Counted from the first letter of the stretch, positions 43,098 to 55,384 are shown. The stretch: DNA of 64,000 nucleotides from Micrasema longulum (GCA_022494885.1 JAGVSM010001421.1:178501-242500); one strand, 5' to 3'. Numbers and translations are program-made. The notes: a model not told the origin generated them from the sequence alone.

Positions 43098-43225
43098 TCT
43101 CAGAGTAATAATGCGCTACTGCTGTAGAGGCGCCCATACGGACAAAAAATATTCTAGGATTATCAATCACGAAGTTAGCTATAGTTTACAGAAAACAATG
43201 GGCCATGTACTCAGGTCAAGAATTA
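43098..43225. mobile_element. Terminus of the THAP-type TIR element
   Basis: TCAGAGTAATAATGCGCTAC, GGCGCCCATACGGACAAAAA and GAAGTTAGCTATAGTTTACA match, in complement, the right end of the 60515-61935 element (61830-61935). The ORF at 43054-43329 is incidental. Confidence 0.6.
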
Positions 43226-43229
43226 ATTC

Positions 43230-43785
43230 ATTTGACATTTTTTTTCTTTTCTATATGAACACCTCACTGGGCATAACCCGTGTCGAGGCATTAATTTACA
43301 TTATTTTTACATTATGTTCTAGTAAATAATAAATTAATATAATATAATAAATAACACTGTATGGATATAAACATAAATTATAAATAGCAGACATGCATCA
43401 ACAATTCTGAGTTCAAATAGACTACTGTTTTGGTGGGGTGACCATCTCAAGGCATTTTTTGGGACCAAAATCGAAACCCCCGACATGTCATTTTATTGCA
43501 AAATTGAAATATAAATCGGTCATATTTTTTCTATAAGAAAAAGACTCTCATGAATTTTGCACTATAAATGACCCAAATCGCACAACAGCCTTTTTGGCAT
43601 TTTGCGCTTTGGTAGCTAACTTCAGAGCGAAACCGCCATCTTTTCGTTTGTGACCAGGCATGTGATTTTTTTATGTTTTTGAGTGATAAGTTAGCACAAT
43701 GCTTAATAATTGGATAGACACAGCTTTAAAAAACGCATCTAATGATATCAAAAATATAAATGTAATAAGTAATATTATTTAAACT
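43230..43785. other. No feature assigned
   Basis: 43600-43650 has CGAAACCGCCATCTTTTCG, otherwise no recognised element. It may be interior of the element whose end is at 43098. Confidence 0.3.
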
Positions 43786-43787
43786 TA

Positions 43788-45178
43788 TCTTTATATATAT
43801 AATTCCTCTGTACGTGTGATGTCACCGTACTCCTAGACGACTTAACCAATTTACGTGCGGTTTTCAGAGAAACATAGATCTTTGCGCTGTGCGTGTTCAT
43901 AGATATTAAAATCTTTAATCGAATATGTAAAAAATAAGTTAGGAGCATAAATGTTTTATTTATCGATCTACCAGGGTTACATTCGAGGAGAATGCATTTG
44001 CAAAAAATAGAAAGATGTTTCTTTTGCGTTTAAAAAAGTTTGTTTTTGAATTTTTACAAACAGCATTTGTTTTTTGTGGATCTCAATCAGATTCTTTCCT
44101 TAAATTCCTTATAATTTCTACCCATTTATTTCTTTTTACTGGATTTTTGGTAATACTAAAATAATATTATATTCAATACATTTTTTTAAATCGTATTCTT
44201 ACATAATTACACCCAACCGTTGGTGAGAAGACCGGAGTTTGACGTTTGCAAAAATAATGCTATATTTGAAAAAATATGCATTTTATGTTTTGGAATTCAA
44301 CCATAAACAAGTACCTAGCAGGGGCGAATCGTCAAAGTAAGCGATTATGCACAACTTACCATTATATTTGACTTTAAATTATAATAATTTATAGTAACCA
44401 TGTTTATGGGAAAATATAAAAAGTTATTGTTATTTATTATAAATCACCGTTTATATCTTTCTACAAAAAAATATTTATGAAGTGCGCCCAGCGCCAGCGC
44501 CCAGTCCATTCTCACTGAACGATAAAACTAGCCGATTACCTCAGCTTATTCTTCCATACAAAAAAGTACACTGTATTTTTCGTCTTTAATCCAAGTCGAC
44601 TTTTTTAGTACTAAAACAAACTTGAAGATTACAAATATTTTTAGAAGATTCTCTATTTGGAAACTAGTATTTCGAACATTATTTCCGAAGGACTATTTTT
44701 CTTTGATGGGATACCGTTGACATATTATGTATCACATAGGACAGGTGGCGTTCGCAGTGGCCGTTTTAGGCATTATTCATTTTAAAAGAAATCGGCTAGT
44801 GCTCAAGTCTTGACAGTACTGTCAATGACAGATCATAATGAAAATATCTGTTGAATGTCATTGTGGTATGTGTTAATAAACTTTTGTACAAGTTTAGTAT
44901 TCTAATAAAATAGTGTTGATAAAAGCTACGTATATCGCGTGGTTAGTAATAATTGTTGTTTTAGTTGATTTTCACAGAACCACAGAAAAAGTAGTAATTT
45001 ATAATAACATTACTTACATGTTATGTAAGTACTTATATGTAGTACAAATTAATGAACATTTTTAATAGATTACCTATAAAATGAATCACGGCTCGCCACT
45101 GGTACCTAGGTACCCACTTATCAATGAAAAGTATTTTGCCAACGTTCGGGCAGGACAACGTCTGTCGGGTCCTTTAGT
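43788..45178 (+). mobile_element. Non-autonomous Helitron, 1391 bp
   Basis: 5' TCTTTATATATATAATTCC followed by GTGTGATGTCACCGTACTCC. 3' CAACGTCTGTCGGGTCCTTT AGT. The 3' end matches the minus Helitron end at 31581 (GGTCCGCTAGT) and the 5' half matches 27095-27634. No Rep/helicase coding, no terminal inverted repeats, no target duplication, as expected of Helitrons. Confidence 0.75.
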
Positions 45179-45620
45179 AATATATGAAATTAAACGCTGA
45201 TTTGAGTCTACTGACACTATATTTTATTTTTACAAATGTAGAAACAAAAAGTTCGTGACAATTGTTTGCATGACCATGATAATCGCATCAAAAAGATGAA
45301 TCATTTCATAATTGCATTAAAATTTTTAGAAATTCTTAAAATATACAAATTATGTAAAAATACATTTATGTTTACATAAATTTCTTCATAATATTTCAAT
45401 CGCGTATTAATATAATAAAAAAACACCAACCTATAATAATAAATTGATATATTTTCCACAGTTTTATCTTAAGATATATAAAACTGTAAAGCTTCATTAA
45501 TTATCTTACAATACATTCATGAATGTCAATAAATACTTCGTTATAAATTTTTCCGAAATTCAAATATAAATACCTGAATTCCCCATTACCGATAAAACAC
45601 TTAGCTTTGCCCTTAACTAT

Positions 45621-46216
45621 TGGTTTTCCCGCAATTATGATTGATGTACATGCTGAGATTATTTTTATTTGTTACTGTACCTTGAATTATATTACTATAT
45701 AAGGACATTCAATCCATCTAATCTTCATATTCGTTTGAAAATGCCCTAACAAGGCGAAACAATTGTCACGAATTTTTTGTTTTTATATTTATAAAAATAA
45801 AATAAAGTGTTCATTAGACACAAATCAGTGTTTGATTTCGTATATTATAAGTTTAAATGTACTAATAATATTATTTTGTTTTTTTTTTCGTCTTTTATAT
45901 CCATATTACACCATACGTATATATTAAATCGTGTAAATGAATGCCTCGACCCGAGTTGTGTTTTCCCCGCAATTAAGATTAATGTACATGCTATAGCTCA
46001 TAAGATTATTTTTATTTGTTACTCAAGTACCTTGAATTATATAACAATATAAGGATATTCAATCCACCTAACTTTCACATTCGTTTGAAAATGCCCTAAC
46101 AAGGCGAAACAATTTTTACGAATTTTTTGTTTGTAGAAATTTATATTTGTAAAAATAAAATAAAGTGTTCAGTAGACTCAAAGAAGTGCTGGATTTCTTA
46201 TAGTATAAGTTTAAAT
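45621..46216 (+). repeat. Direct duplication, two units about 345 bp apart
   Basis: 45621-45860 and 45961-46216 share CCGCAATTAWGATTRATGTA, ATGCCCTAACAAGGCGAAAC and AAAATAAAATAAAGTGTTCA. Each unit has TTGAAAA-T-GCC...GGC-GAAAC (45735-45760, 46085-46110). Confidence 0.75.
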
Positions 46217-46284
46217 ATGGAGTTCTACAAAATAAACACCAAATCAATCAATAATATTATTTAAAAAAGCAAAAAACTAGTGTT

Positions 46285-46772
46285 CAAAGCTTTAATAGCT
46301 CTCCTCTTTCACAACACGGACTATCTCTTGGTTCTAGTAACGAGAGAACCCTTTTAATACCCTGTCATCTCTCTAATTTTCTCGCCTCCTCTTTCACAGT
46401 AGTAGCCGCTCGATTGTGGAATAACCTACCCACTAATGTTAAAGACGCCGCCCCGTCTTTATTTACATTTAAGCCAAGATTGAAATGTCGCTATCTAAAT
46501 ATTTAAATTGTTCCTTTATCCTTCTTCTTTCCTTCCCATACCCTCTCCTCTCTTCATTGTATAGTGTTATTTTTTTTATATATATTTATTATTGTTAATC
46601 TTTGCTTTTAATTTTTGTATAAAATTGTGAGATTCAATATGTCCATGTATTTATAATTTTCTCAAACTAAACGGTTTGGGTAGGTAGGGAGAAATTGCGT
46701 TAAGGCGATATGCCCGCCCTTATATGTATATGTATTGTATATGTATATAAAGTGTCAAATAAATAAAAAAAA
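46285..46772 (+). mobile_element. LINE-B C-terminus and 3' UTR
   Basis: Frames give SSSFTTRTISWF, VVAARLWNNLPTNVKDAAPS and LFTFKPRLKCRYLNI-stop (46505). Then a 3' UTR CTAAACGGTTTGGGTAGG, GGCGATATGCCCGCCC and AAATAAATAAAAAAAA. The minus-strand copy is at 54270-54735. Confidence 0.8.
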
Positions 46773-46899
46773 ACTCTACTGAAAAAAAAAACAAATTTTT
46801 ATTTGTGGCCTTTTTGAATTTAAGCTTCGGTATGTTTATGTAATCTTTTTTTTTATTTACTAAATACTTAAACTGTTCATTTCCACCAATAAGGTATAT

Positions 46900-47455
46900 C
46901 TCCCTCTCACTTCTGTTCAATGTACTTCATTGTCCTAACGCTTCTATATACCTGTGTGAAAAATTTCAACGCTTATCAGTTCATGGTTTACCTCTTCGTT
47001 CTCATTCTCAAGGCACTCTCTTAATACCCATACACAATTCCTCTTTCTTCTCTAACTCATATAGTGTCCATGCGGCTCGACTGTGAAATCATCTCCCATC
47101 CACCATCAAAGATGTTACTACATTATCTCTGTTTAAATCACGTCTGAAGAAACATCTCCTTTCTCTTCCTTAATCTCTCCTCCTTTCCTTTTCCTCTTTC
47201 CTCTTTTTTCCTTTTCCCATTGAGTAATAGTTTTGATTTAAGGTAATTTATAAACAAATACGTTTATTTCTATTTTTATATACTTTTAACTTTTTAATCT
47301 TTTTTTTTTCTATTGAATATGTTCTGTAACTTGAATTATAAAAATAACACTTTTATTTTATTGGTTGGTTGGAAGAAATTGCCATTTGGCAATAAGCCCG
47401 CCAATGTACAAATAACATTATGTACAAAAAGTTAAATGAATAAATAAAATTTTGT
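46900..47455 (+). mobile_element. LINE-A C-terminus and 3' UTR
   Basis: SHSQGTLLIPIHNSSFFSNS, YSVHAARL-stop-NHLPSTIKDVTTLS and FKSRLKKHLLSLP-stop. TGA replaces the Trp codon that the 50690-51415 copy keeps. 3' end TTGGCAATAAGCCCGCC, then AAATGAATAAATAAAA. Confidence 0.85.
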
Positions 47456-47822
47456 AAGGTAAAAAAGGCACTGCGCGCGGTATAAATTAATGTATTGTTG
47501 ATCCATCTCCCACTTCCCTTCTTTAAATTTTCATAACATTTCGAAGTATAAATATGATCTCCGATGAATGTCTACTTTAAAATGCCAATGAACGTTTGTA
47601 GGTCACAAAAGGTCACCACGTGAATTTCAAAAGGGAATTCCGTGGGTCAAAACGTACAATAAACCTGTATTTTATTTACATGTAAAAGGTGGCGCAAAAG
47701 TCATCACCTTATTGGAAGATGCCATAACTTTTGCAAATGGCGGCAAATGTTAGTTCTGCTTTGACATTTGTGAAGTAAAAAGATACAAAATACAAGTCAA
47801 CAAGACATGAACCGCTATAATA

Positions 47823-48645
47823 TTATAATAATAATAATATTTGGCTGATTTACATAGCGCCATTTTTGTAAAAAATCACTTCAAGGGCGCTTTATAGTTG
47901 TATACCTAAACTTATATTCTAACTAAACTAAAGTGATATATTATGTTTCCAGATTTAAAATTGAGGGTATGATAGTCTAAAGAAGTGGGATTTTAGTTGG
48001 GATCTGAACTTACTGAGACTGTCGACGATTCGTAAGTTTGAAGGCATTTGGTTCCAGGCAGAGGGGCCGGCTACGGCTAAAGCACGATCTCCAAATCTAG
48101 TGTTTGGGGAGCGCCGGATTTCAAAAAGTTTTCCTCTTCCTGAATCGAATGCTGACCTAAGAGTAGATTTTCTTCGACATGTATTTTCCCTAATACAAGG
48201 TCCGATAGGTATTTTGGAGCCATTTCATGAAAGAATTTGAATACTATCCAGCAAAGCTTGTATTTTATTCTCTCTGGGCTTTTTAACCAGTGTAAATCTC
48301 GAATACGTTGTGATATGTGAAAATATACTCCTCCAAGAGAGCGGAAAAATAGTTTTGTTTTTTTTGCGGAATAATTCGTCGGTGGTGTTGGCGCATCGTG
48401 AATTTAGACGCAGATTTCCCGGTCGTCCGACACCAACTGGATAAGAACCACGGCGGCGGCCTTTAGCCGCTCGCCTAGAAGTGTATGGGACAACATGAAA
48501 TGCTACCAGCTCTGGCTGGCCCCGGAGCAGCCGTTCTGCTGAGAATATCCCGCCTGTGGCTGAAAATGTCGCAGAGGATCCCGGAGTATCGACCAGAGGA
48601 CGTGCCACGTAATTGGGCATCAGTCGGCGGTCTTTACAGATAATT
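47823..48645 (-). mobile_element. LINE-R (CR1/L2-like) C-terminus and 3' tail
   Basis: Minus frames: LVLGKIHVEENLLLGQ region, ERIKYKLCWIVFKFFHEMAP, KYLSDL, and RFGDRALAVAGPSAWNQMPS, NLRIVDSLSKFRSQLKSHFF, RLSYPQF-stop (47957-47955). GDRA-x-AVAGP-x-AWN is a CR1/L2 C-terminal hallmark. The tail AGCGCCCTTGAAGTGATTTT ... ends in (ATT)n. The ORF 48662-48225 is partly a shadow. Confidence 0.85.
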
Positions 48646-48699
48646 TTAGGATTAGAGAACATGTGGTTCCAACAGGGTGGATCAACGGCGCATGCTTTT

Positions 48700-49145
48700 T
48701 TTATTTTATTTTTATTTTTTATTTATTTATTTATTATTTACATACAATATCACATTTTAGTTATTTTTAAAACATTTTTAATTATTTATTTTTTTTGTTT
48801 ACAGGACTTACCAAGCCAATTAATATGGCTTGTCGGTAAAGATATAAATATAAAGATATAAATTAAATATAAGGAGCGAAAAAAAGTACGTATAATTTAT
48901 GCTTTCAAAAAAATATTTAGAAAAATGTAAAAAAAGCAAAAAATAAGTGAATGATAACGCAATTATCAGATAAAATATCATATTTAATAGGCACAAAGCA
49001 TTTTATTAAAAATATTATTAATTAACATATCCATATCTATATCTATATCTATATCACATCCTCATCCACATCTATTATATCTATATTACATAGTTTTAAA
49101 TTCTATTTTATATATATCTATATTTACAAATAATCAATTTTATTA
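48700..49145. repeat. Low-complexity and (TATATC)n microsatellite
   Basis: T/A-rich stretch at 48698-48790 and CATATCTATATCTATATC at 49029-49062. No gene. Confidence 0.7.
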
Positions 49146-49524
49146 ATAAACAAACTCCTGATCGAATAGCCAGTATATTATTTTGTCCTTGTCACTTTTG
49201 GTTGTGCCATCGAGCGCTTCACGAGCCAGAATCAATATTCTGAGGGCTGTATTTCCGGGTCGCTTAATCTCTCGTTTTAGTGATTCGCACTGTCGGCAAG
49301 ATCATCCGATTTAACCGTTCCTGACTTTTGTTATGGGATTCTTGAAGTCAAGAGTCTATGTTAACAAGTCTCAGACTTGAAGCTCTCAAAGAGAATATCC
49401 GTCGAAAATGTGAGAACATGGCGCCGGAAGTTCTAGAAAGAACGTAGGAAAATGTCATAAATGGTCATCAATTCTGGCGGCGGCCTCTTGGCTGATATAA
49501 TTTTCTCGACTCAACACTTTGTAT

Positions 49525-49732
49525 CCCGGAGCCGTGTAAACACGTGATTATATAACCATGCGTTGTGTCCGGTCCGTGTTTTCACGTGGTTTACCAGCTG
49601 TCTCAAAAAGAGCATTTTATTGACATCTAGTGACTTTTATTAGTACTTTTTCGCTGCTGGTAAACCACGTAAAACACGGGACCGGGACACAACGCATGGT
49701 TATTATAATCACGTGTTTACACGGCTCTGGGC
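49525..49732. repeat. Foldback element with 74-bp arms
   Basis: Left arm 49525-49598 (GGAGCCGTGTAAACACGTGA ... GTGGTTTACCAGC) is the near-complement of 49656-49732 (GCTGGTAAACCACGT ... CACGTGTTTACACGGCTC). A 57-base spacer separates them. It lies just after the transposase relic. ORFs on both strands here are palindromic artefacts. Confidence 0.85.
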
Positions 49733-50529
49733 ATACAAAGCACAAAAAAGGAGTGAGGCCCTGTATATATGTGCGAACATTGCAATGCGCAATGTGGCTC
49801 TCCATGAAGGCCAATGTTGGCAAAACTATCATACAAAAATTACTTATTTAATTATTTTAAATAAATCTGAGAAGTTTCAATTGATTTAACCCAGTATTTT
49901 CATAATTATGACGCTTTTAAGAAACCCTTCACAAAACATGAAATTTCACAAAAGTAGGCCTGTATTTGGCCGGTGATCAAAGTGTTAATGGAACAAAGTT
50001 AAGATATCAAATGAACACAATCTAAAAGCAGGTTCAAAATTTTTCATTCATAAAAAAATATAGTCAAAGAACATCGGGTGACAACTTTTGCGCCACCTTG
50101 TACAAGGGAAAGTAATATGGAAATACGTCATGCATATAATCCATACTAATATTTTGCAAAAGTGTGTTTTACTGTTTCTTTGTATTTCCTTCACGTCTCA
50201 ACGGAGCAACGAATCGACTTGATTATTGGGATAGGGATTATAAACATTACTTGGCTAAATTTAGGGGAAGTAATGGTTTTATGTGTTCTATGGGCGAACC
50301 GCGGATGATATCTGCATACTATTGTGAACGTTTTTATTGAAATATGTACATGCACAAATTATGTAGATATAAAATTATTGACAATTAAAAAAAATCAATT
50401 ATAGATTTTCCCTAAATCAACTTTCCTTTTAAAAGCTTCCAAATCACTTATGTTTCCACTAATCACTTATATGCACATTCTTAGAAATAAAGCGATTAGG
50501 ATTATACTCAAAATAAATGTGTATTCTTA

Positions 50530-50670
50530 TGTAGAAATAATACACAGAGAAATTGAACGTAGTTATGCAAAAAGCAAGCAGTCCACAATTTTGGAAAAAT
50601 AAGATATTGATGTTATCGGGTGCAGTGAGGTCGATTCTATGTTCTTCCAAAAACAGCCAGACCGCATACC
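50530..50670 (+). repeat. Repeat G copy
   Basis: AGTTATGCAAAAAGCAAGCA, GGTCGATTCTATGTTCTTCC and AAAACAGCCAGACC are inverted at 63500-63690 and partly present at 62320-62350. Confidence 0.5.
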
Positions 50671-50689
50671 CACTTGACAAGCATTACTA

Positions 50690-51415
50690 CTACCCATTCT
50701 AGACTACGCTGATGTTTCCATGATTGATTTAGCTGTGAGCAACTCGATTAACTTGAACGACTTTAGAATACATGCATAAGGTATATCTTTGGCGTTAAGA
50801 AATATGACCACATTTCTGATAATCGTAGGCAACTGAAATGGCTCAAAATTAGACAGCGGAAAGACTATCACTCTGACTTCTGTTTACTATATTTCGTAGT
50901 CTTAACGCTCCCTTATACCTCCGTGACAAATTTTAACGCTTATCAGTTCATGGTTTACCTCTTCGTTTTAATTCTCAAATCACCCTCTTAATAATACCCA
51001 TCCACAATTCCTCTTTCTTCTTTAACTCATATAGTCTTCATGAGGCTCGACTGTGGAATCATCTCCCATCCACCATCAAAGATGTTACTACATTATTTCT
51101 GTTTAAATCACGTCTGAAGAAACATCTCCTTTCTCTTCCTCTTTTCTCTTTCCTCTTTATTCCCCTTTTCCCATTGAGTAATAGTCTCTATTAAAGGTAA
51201 TTTATATACAAATACAATGATTTATATTTTAATATCATATATTAAATATCATATATCTTTCTTGTTTTTATTTTCTATTGAATGTGTTTTGCAACTTGAA
51301 TTATAAAAATGAAACTTTTATTTTATTGGGGGATTAGAAGAAATTTCCATTTCGCAATAAGTCCGCAAATGTAGAATTAAAATTTTGTGCAAAAAGTCAA
51401 ATAAATAAATCTTCA
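50690..51415 (+). mobile_element. LINE-A C-terminal region and 3' UTR
   Basis: VKKYDHISDNRRQLKWLKIR, QRKDYHSDFCLLYFVV, then the LWNHLPSTIKDVTT region with Trp intact. 3' UTR relatives of 35050-35256 and 47200-47455. Frame changes near 50800 and 50990. Confidence 0.8.
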
Positions 51416-51419
51416 TTGA

Positions 51420-52205
51420 TTTTGCTTTGCGCTATTTTTATATAAATTTGTTTGGAGAACCGAACGAATTATATACTGTCGAACGCAAACTTACCCTTTA
51501 AAAAAATGTTTGAGTTAAATATTGGAGCCGGACGGACGTCGCGATGCTTGAAGTATTTTCGATACACCTACCTTAAAAAAAAGTGTTTTTATGCACCGTA
51601 TATTTAAATACTTAACTCACGCGTGCTCGCTAGCCTAATGTCTCTCTTCTAAAGAGGCAACTGGGTCTGACTTTTCTTCATACAAACGTATTCAGTGCAC
51701 TGCAGTGATTTTTTACACACTATAAATATTTATCATTGTCGTTTTTTTTTTTTTTTTTTAATTGTCTATTATAGAAACTAGGACCTTGAAAAATACCGAG
51801 TTTTATCTGATTTTATCGAACGTAAGGTAAACAAATATAATAAATATTTTTTTAATCCAAAAGACGCCGAGATAAAAACATTCATTCTAAAAAACTTTGT
51901 CAAAAAAAAGCGAAATCTGTTCTGCGGAAATGGGACAACGGAACCTCGATTTTGTCGATTTTAGTTAGGAATAATCAGTCCGACATGCAGTTGTGTTTTT
52001 CGCACTAGATAGTGACAGAAAAACTACGTTCAAATACATATTCATTAAACTTCTCTGCCACCGTATATACTTTTAACGTGTGTTGCGAATGACAACTGTG
52101 GGATCATCTGATCTCTTTGTAAATCAGTTGATATGCACAATTGGCCTATTAATGGCAGACAAGAAACATTACAATGGAAATTCTTATTTTATTTAATCGG
52201 TGGTT
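51420..52205. other. No feature assigned
   Basis: A slightly GC-richer part at 51530-51700; T-tract at 51745-51760. No ORF, splice-linked coding or repeat partner was found by eye. Confidence 0.35.
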
Positions 52206-52209
52206 AACT

Positions 52210-52290
52210 TCCATATCGTCATCATGCCACTATCTGCACCCAGGGGTGCATAGGCCACTGCACGTCCGTCTTATGGCGTTTTGCCAATTA
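52210..52290 (-). mobile_element. LINE 3' terminus remnant (LINE-K-like)
   Basis: CGTCATCATGCCACTATCTG then GGGGTGCATAGGCCACTGCA resembles 38540-38585. Confidence 0.35.
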
Positions 52291-52734
52291 ACAAACAGTG
52301 TCAGTTTAAGATAATGACAGATCATTTGCTCTGTATTTTTTTTAAATAATTAAAATATCAAAAGTGTAAAAATGTAAATTAATGTAAATAAAATTAAAAT
52401 TAAAATAATAACATAGAACATATTTTAGGTATACTGTATTGCAGTGTCCTTTTGCTAGCCCAAAGTTATATCGCCTTCACCTCATTAATTAAGTTAATGT
52501 TTTTAATCATAATATTATTGAACAACGATGATATTCGCAAAAAAGAAAGAAGTCTCTGGTAATACTATTGAACAAATATATCGAAATTACTTTGTTGCGA
52601 TAAATCATATCGCGTGTTTACTGAATAGTAGATAAGATATATTATACAACACTATCAGGATGTATATCACAATCGTGATACGACAAACTATATAGCAATG
52701 ATATTACTAAATACTCCTTGAATCTATATGGTCT

Positions 52735-52930
52735 TTTTTCTTCAATCCGTGCCTCATGTCTGAGGATGGTGATTACGCCTGACTCCAGGCATGGCTCGTC
52801 TGTGGACAGTCTCCTTCCATCTGGAACGGTCTTGTGCTCTTCTATAGGCATTCGTTAGTGATGATTCTGATAACTCAGTGACTGTACCGTTCCATCTTGT
52901 CGGTTGACGTCCACGCGACCTTGTCCCTTC
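52735..52930 (-). mobile_element. LINE-E C-terminus
   Basis: [40 protein letters not shown] and WKETVHRRAMPGVRRNHHPQ. Open here, decayed in the inverted copy at 16525-16705. Confidence 0.8.
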
Positions 52931-53094
52931 GACACTTCCCAGGAGTCTACATACCAATTAAAAGAAAAGATTTTATTTTCCATTTGAACACTGAATTTTT
53001 GACTAGAAAGACCATTCTTTGTATTTGATATTATAAATTTTAGGAAACAGGATGTCCCCTTTGAAAGGAAAACATGCTTCTTTGAGTGTGGCAT

Positions 53095-53775
53095 AGAAAT
53101 GCAAGGCGGTAAAATTACCGCGGTATTTTACGGGAATTTCAGATTTTGGTAAAATACGGTATTTTTCTTGATATGATAACTTTAGGTTGGTCAACTTTCA
53201 AATAATTTTAAAAAGTTAGTGCTAATACAGCTATTTTGATAAACTCTATTTGATGTTCAAACGTAATCTTGGAAAGTATTGGTCCGAAAAAGAAAAAAAT
53301 CATGACGATTTTTCAGTTAATTTTATTTTCTCAGACTTTTATATTTTGTTTTTATATAGGGACGTAATTATGAGTAAAAATACGTTTTTTTTCAAAATCG
53401 CGGAACGAGCAGTGCGCGTTCAAGGTCACAAACTTAAGGTTTTACTAAGGACCCAATGTCCACCGATCCTGTGAAGTTTAAAAACATAATAGCCGTTTTA
53501 TCAAAAAAGGTGAAAAAAGTGCACACTGAATGCACACACAACTAACCTTTAACATTCCATACTTATAATAAATTTCGACAACCACTTCGTAGATCTAAAC
53601 CTGGTTTTCACTGTCATGTAACGTGTCCTAAAACAAAGGTACTCGTATTTGTTACATCTTCGAAAAATAAAAATTACTACTTCATATTCGTTTTTAACCG
53701 AAAATTACCGTAAAATACCGTAAATTACGGTATTTTACCGCATCTTTTGGTAATATTCCCTAATTTAACATCCAT
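53095..53775 (-). mobile_element. MITE family Q with both termini
   Basis: GCAAGGCGGTAAAATTACCG at 53100 and the complement of ACGGTATTTTACCGCATC at 53740 form the ends. The right end carries nested palindromes of TTACCGTAAAATACCGTAAA. The interior matches 19448-20050 inverted. Confidence 0.75.
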
Positions 53776-53924
53776 AATGTGGCACGATCATAGATAGCCT
53801 AAACAGTGTTTTAGGGCCAGTTTTTTTTCCAAATCCATTTTTTTATTTTATATATATTCCTTTTATTAATTTAAATACACCTATTATGTATACCAGCCTT
53901 TATAATTTTATACCAGCGCTGTTA

Positions 53925-54043
53925 TTACGAACGCTCTCGCGGCCGTAGAAAACACTTTTAAAGCGCGTATTGTGTAAGTAAATACACGCTGTAAACGCCT
54001 TTTCTACGGCCGCGAAAGCGTTTGGAATAGCAGCCCAGGGCCT
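53925..54043. repeat. Small palindromic MITE
   Basis: ACGCTCTCGCGGCCGTAGAA pairs with TTCTACGGCCGCGAAAGCG; outer GCTGTTATTACGAACG pairs with CGTTTGGAATAGCAGC. About 115 bp in all, with arms of about 40 bp. Confidence 0.75.
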
Positions 54044-54262
54044 CGATTACAATGGAAAGTTAACAGAGTTATCTTCGACTGTCTATAAAGAAAAACCGAT
54101 ATTTGTGTACGAAAATGAGTATATTTGTTATTTTCATCGGTAACCTATGATTGAACATGTTTAAAAGAAAAAAAATGTATGCGTATTCTGCTTTTCATAC
54201 AGAAAACTTAATTTTACGTTTTAGATAAAATTGAAGATAAATGTCAACTTCCTATTGTTACT
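54044..54262. repeat. MITE family H, abutted by LINE-B
   Basis: Left end GATTACAATGGAAAGTTAAC AGAGTTATC and the complement of GATAAATGTCAACTTCCTAT TGTTAC near 54258. Related end at 36340-36376. Confidence 0.6.
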
Positions 54263-54269
54263 TATTTAT

Positions 54270-54735
54270 TATTATTTGACACTTTATATACATATACAAT
54301 ATATATATATATACATATAAAGGCGGGCATATTGCCCTAAGGCAATTTATTCCAACCTACCCAAACCGTTCAATTTGAGAAAATTATAAATACATGGACA
54401 TATTGAATCTTATAATTTTATACAAAAATTAAAAACAAAGATTAACAAAATAAAAAGATACAAAAAAAAATTAACACTATTCCATGAAGAGAGGAGAGGG
54501 ATGCAAAGGAAATAAGACGAATAAATAAATAATTTTAATATTTATCTAGTGACATTTCAATCTTGACTTAAATGTAAATAAAGAAGGGGCGTCTCCAACA
54601 TTAGTGGGTAGATTATTCCTCAATCGAGAGGCTACTACTGTGAAAGAGAAGGCAAGAAAATTAGAGTTATGACGGGGTATAAAAAGGGTTCTCTCGTTAC
54701 TAGAACGAAGAGATAGTCCCAGTAGTCCTAGTCAT
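54270..54735 (-). mobile_element. LINE-B C-terminus and 3' UTR
   Basis: Reverse-complement copy of 46285-46772: GGCGGGCATATTGCCC, ACCTACCCAAACCGTTC, AAGGGGCGTCTCCAAC and AGATTATTCCTCAATCG. The 3' end abuts MITE H. Confidence 0.8.
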
Positions 54736-55384
54736 TATTATCGGGCCCAGGTTTATAAATAAGGCGTTGTATGTATTTATTTTACGCTGTGTCTCTCAAA
54801 AAAGAAGTTCTTGCGCTTAGAGAGGGAAAATATGATATTTTAGATTATGTAGTTAAAACGTTTGTTCTATATACATAATTTTAAATTCACTAAAATATGG
54901 ACATACTAAAAATATTATTGGTTATCCAATATTCAATTCATATCAAGAATATAATCACAAACTTGAGCATAATATTTTACATAACCTTGCATCTATGAGG
55001 GCTGTGACGTCATATAAAATAACGTCAAATAGGTACTATCAATAAATTATTATAGATAAATGTACAACTGCTGATATTGGGTCATAAATGACATCTTTGC
55101 AAGTGTTTATTTACATATTATTTTTATCTTAAGTTATATAAATATTCTCGGATAAATTTTAATGTATTAGGTGTAAACATTAGTTGTATTCGTTTTTTTT
55201 CAAATATAAAAATGCGCACCAAAAGTAAAACAAAATTGAAAATTTTCTGATCTACAAGATATTGTGATTACTTTTACGTTATTTATATTATTTTATTTGC
55301 AATATTTTGAGTTTGTCCAAATTTTTGTCGACGTGGACTAGATTAAACTCCCTGGGGAGCTGTTAAGATTATTTAAATATATAT

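Larger units (their letters stand above)
47685..50100 (+). mobile_element. Mariner-like transposon (2.4 kb) with degenerate transposase
   Basis: The terminal inverted repeats AAAGGTGGCGCAAAAGTCAT and the complement of GTGACAACTTTTGCGCCACC are flanked by TA (47683-47684, 50101-50102). 49290-49510 encodes MGFLKSRVYVNKSQT, then LEALKENIRRKCENMAPEVL, ERT-stop-ENVINGHQFW, the C-terminus of a Tc1/mariner superfamily transposase, with a frameshift and stops. It contains LINE-R and a foldback as later insertions. Confidence 0.8.

Noticed and set aside
48225..48662. 145-codon minus ORF as a host protein
   Set aside because: Its C-terminal part reads as decayed LINE-R and the rest has no domain; the true LINE-R frame continues below 48225.
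49617..49851. Paired ORFs on both strands
   Set aside because: Produced by the 49525-49732 foldback.
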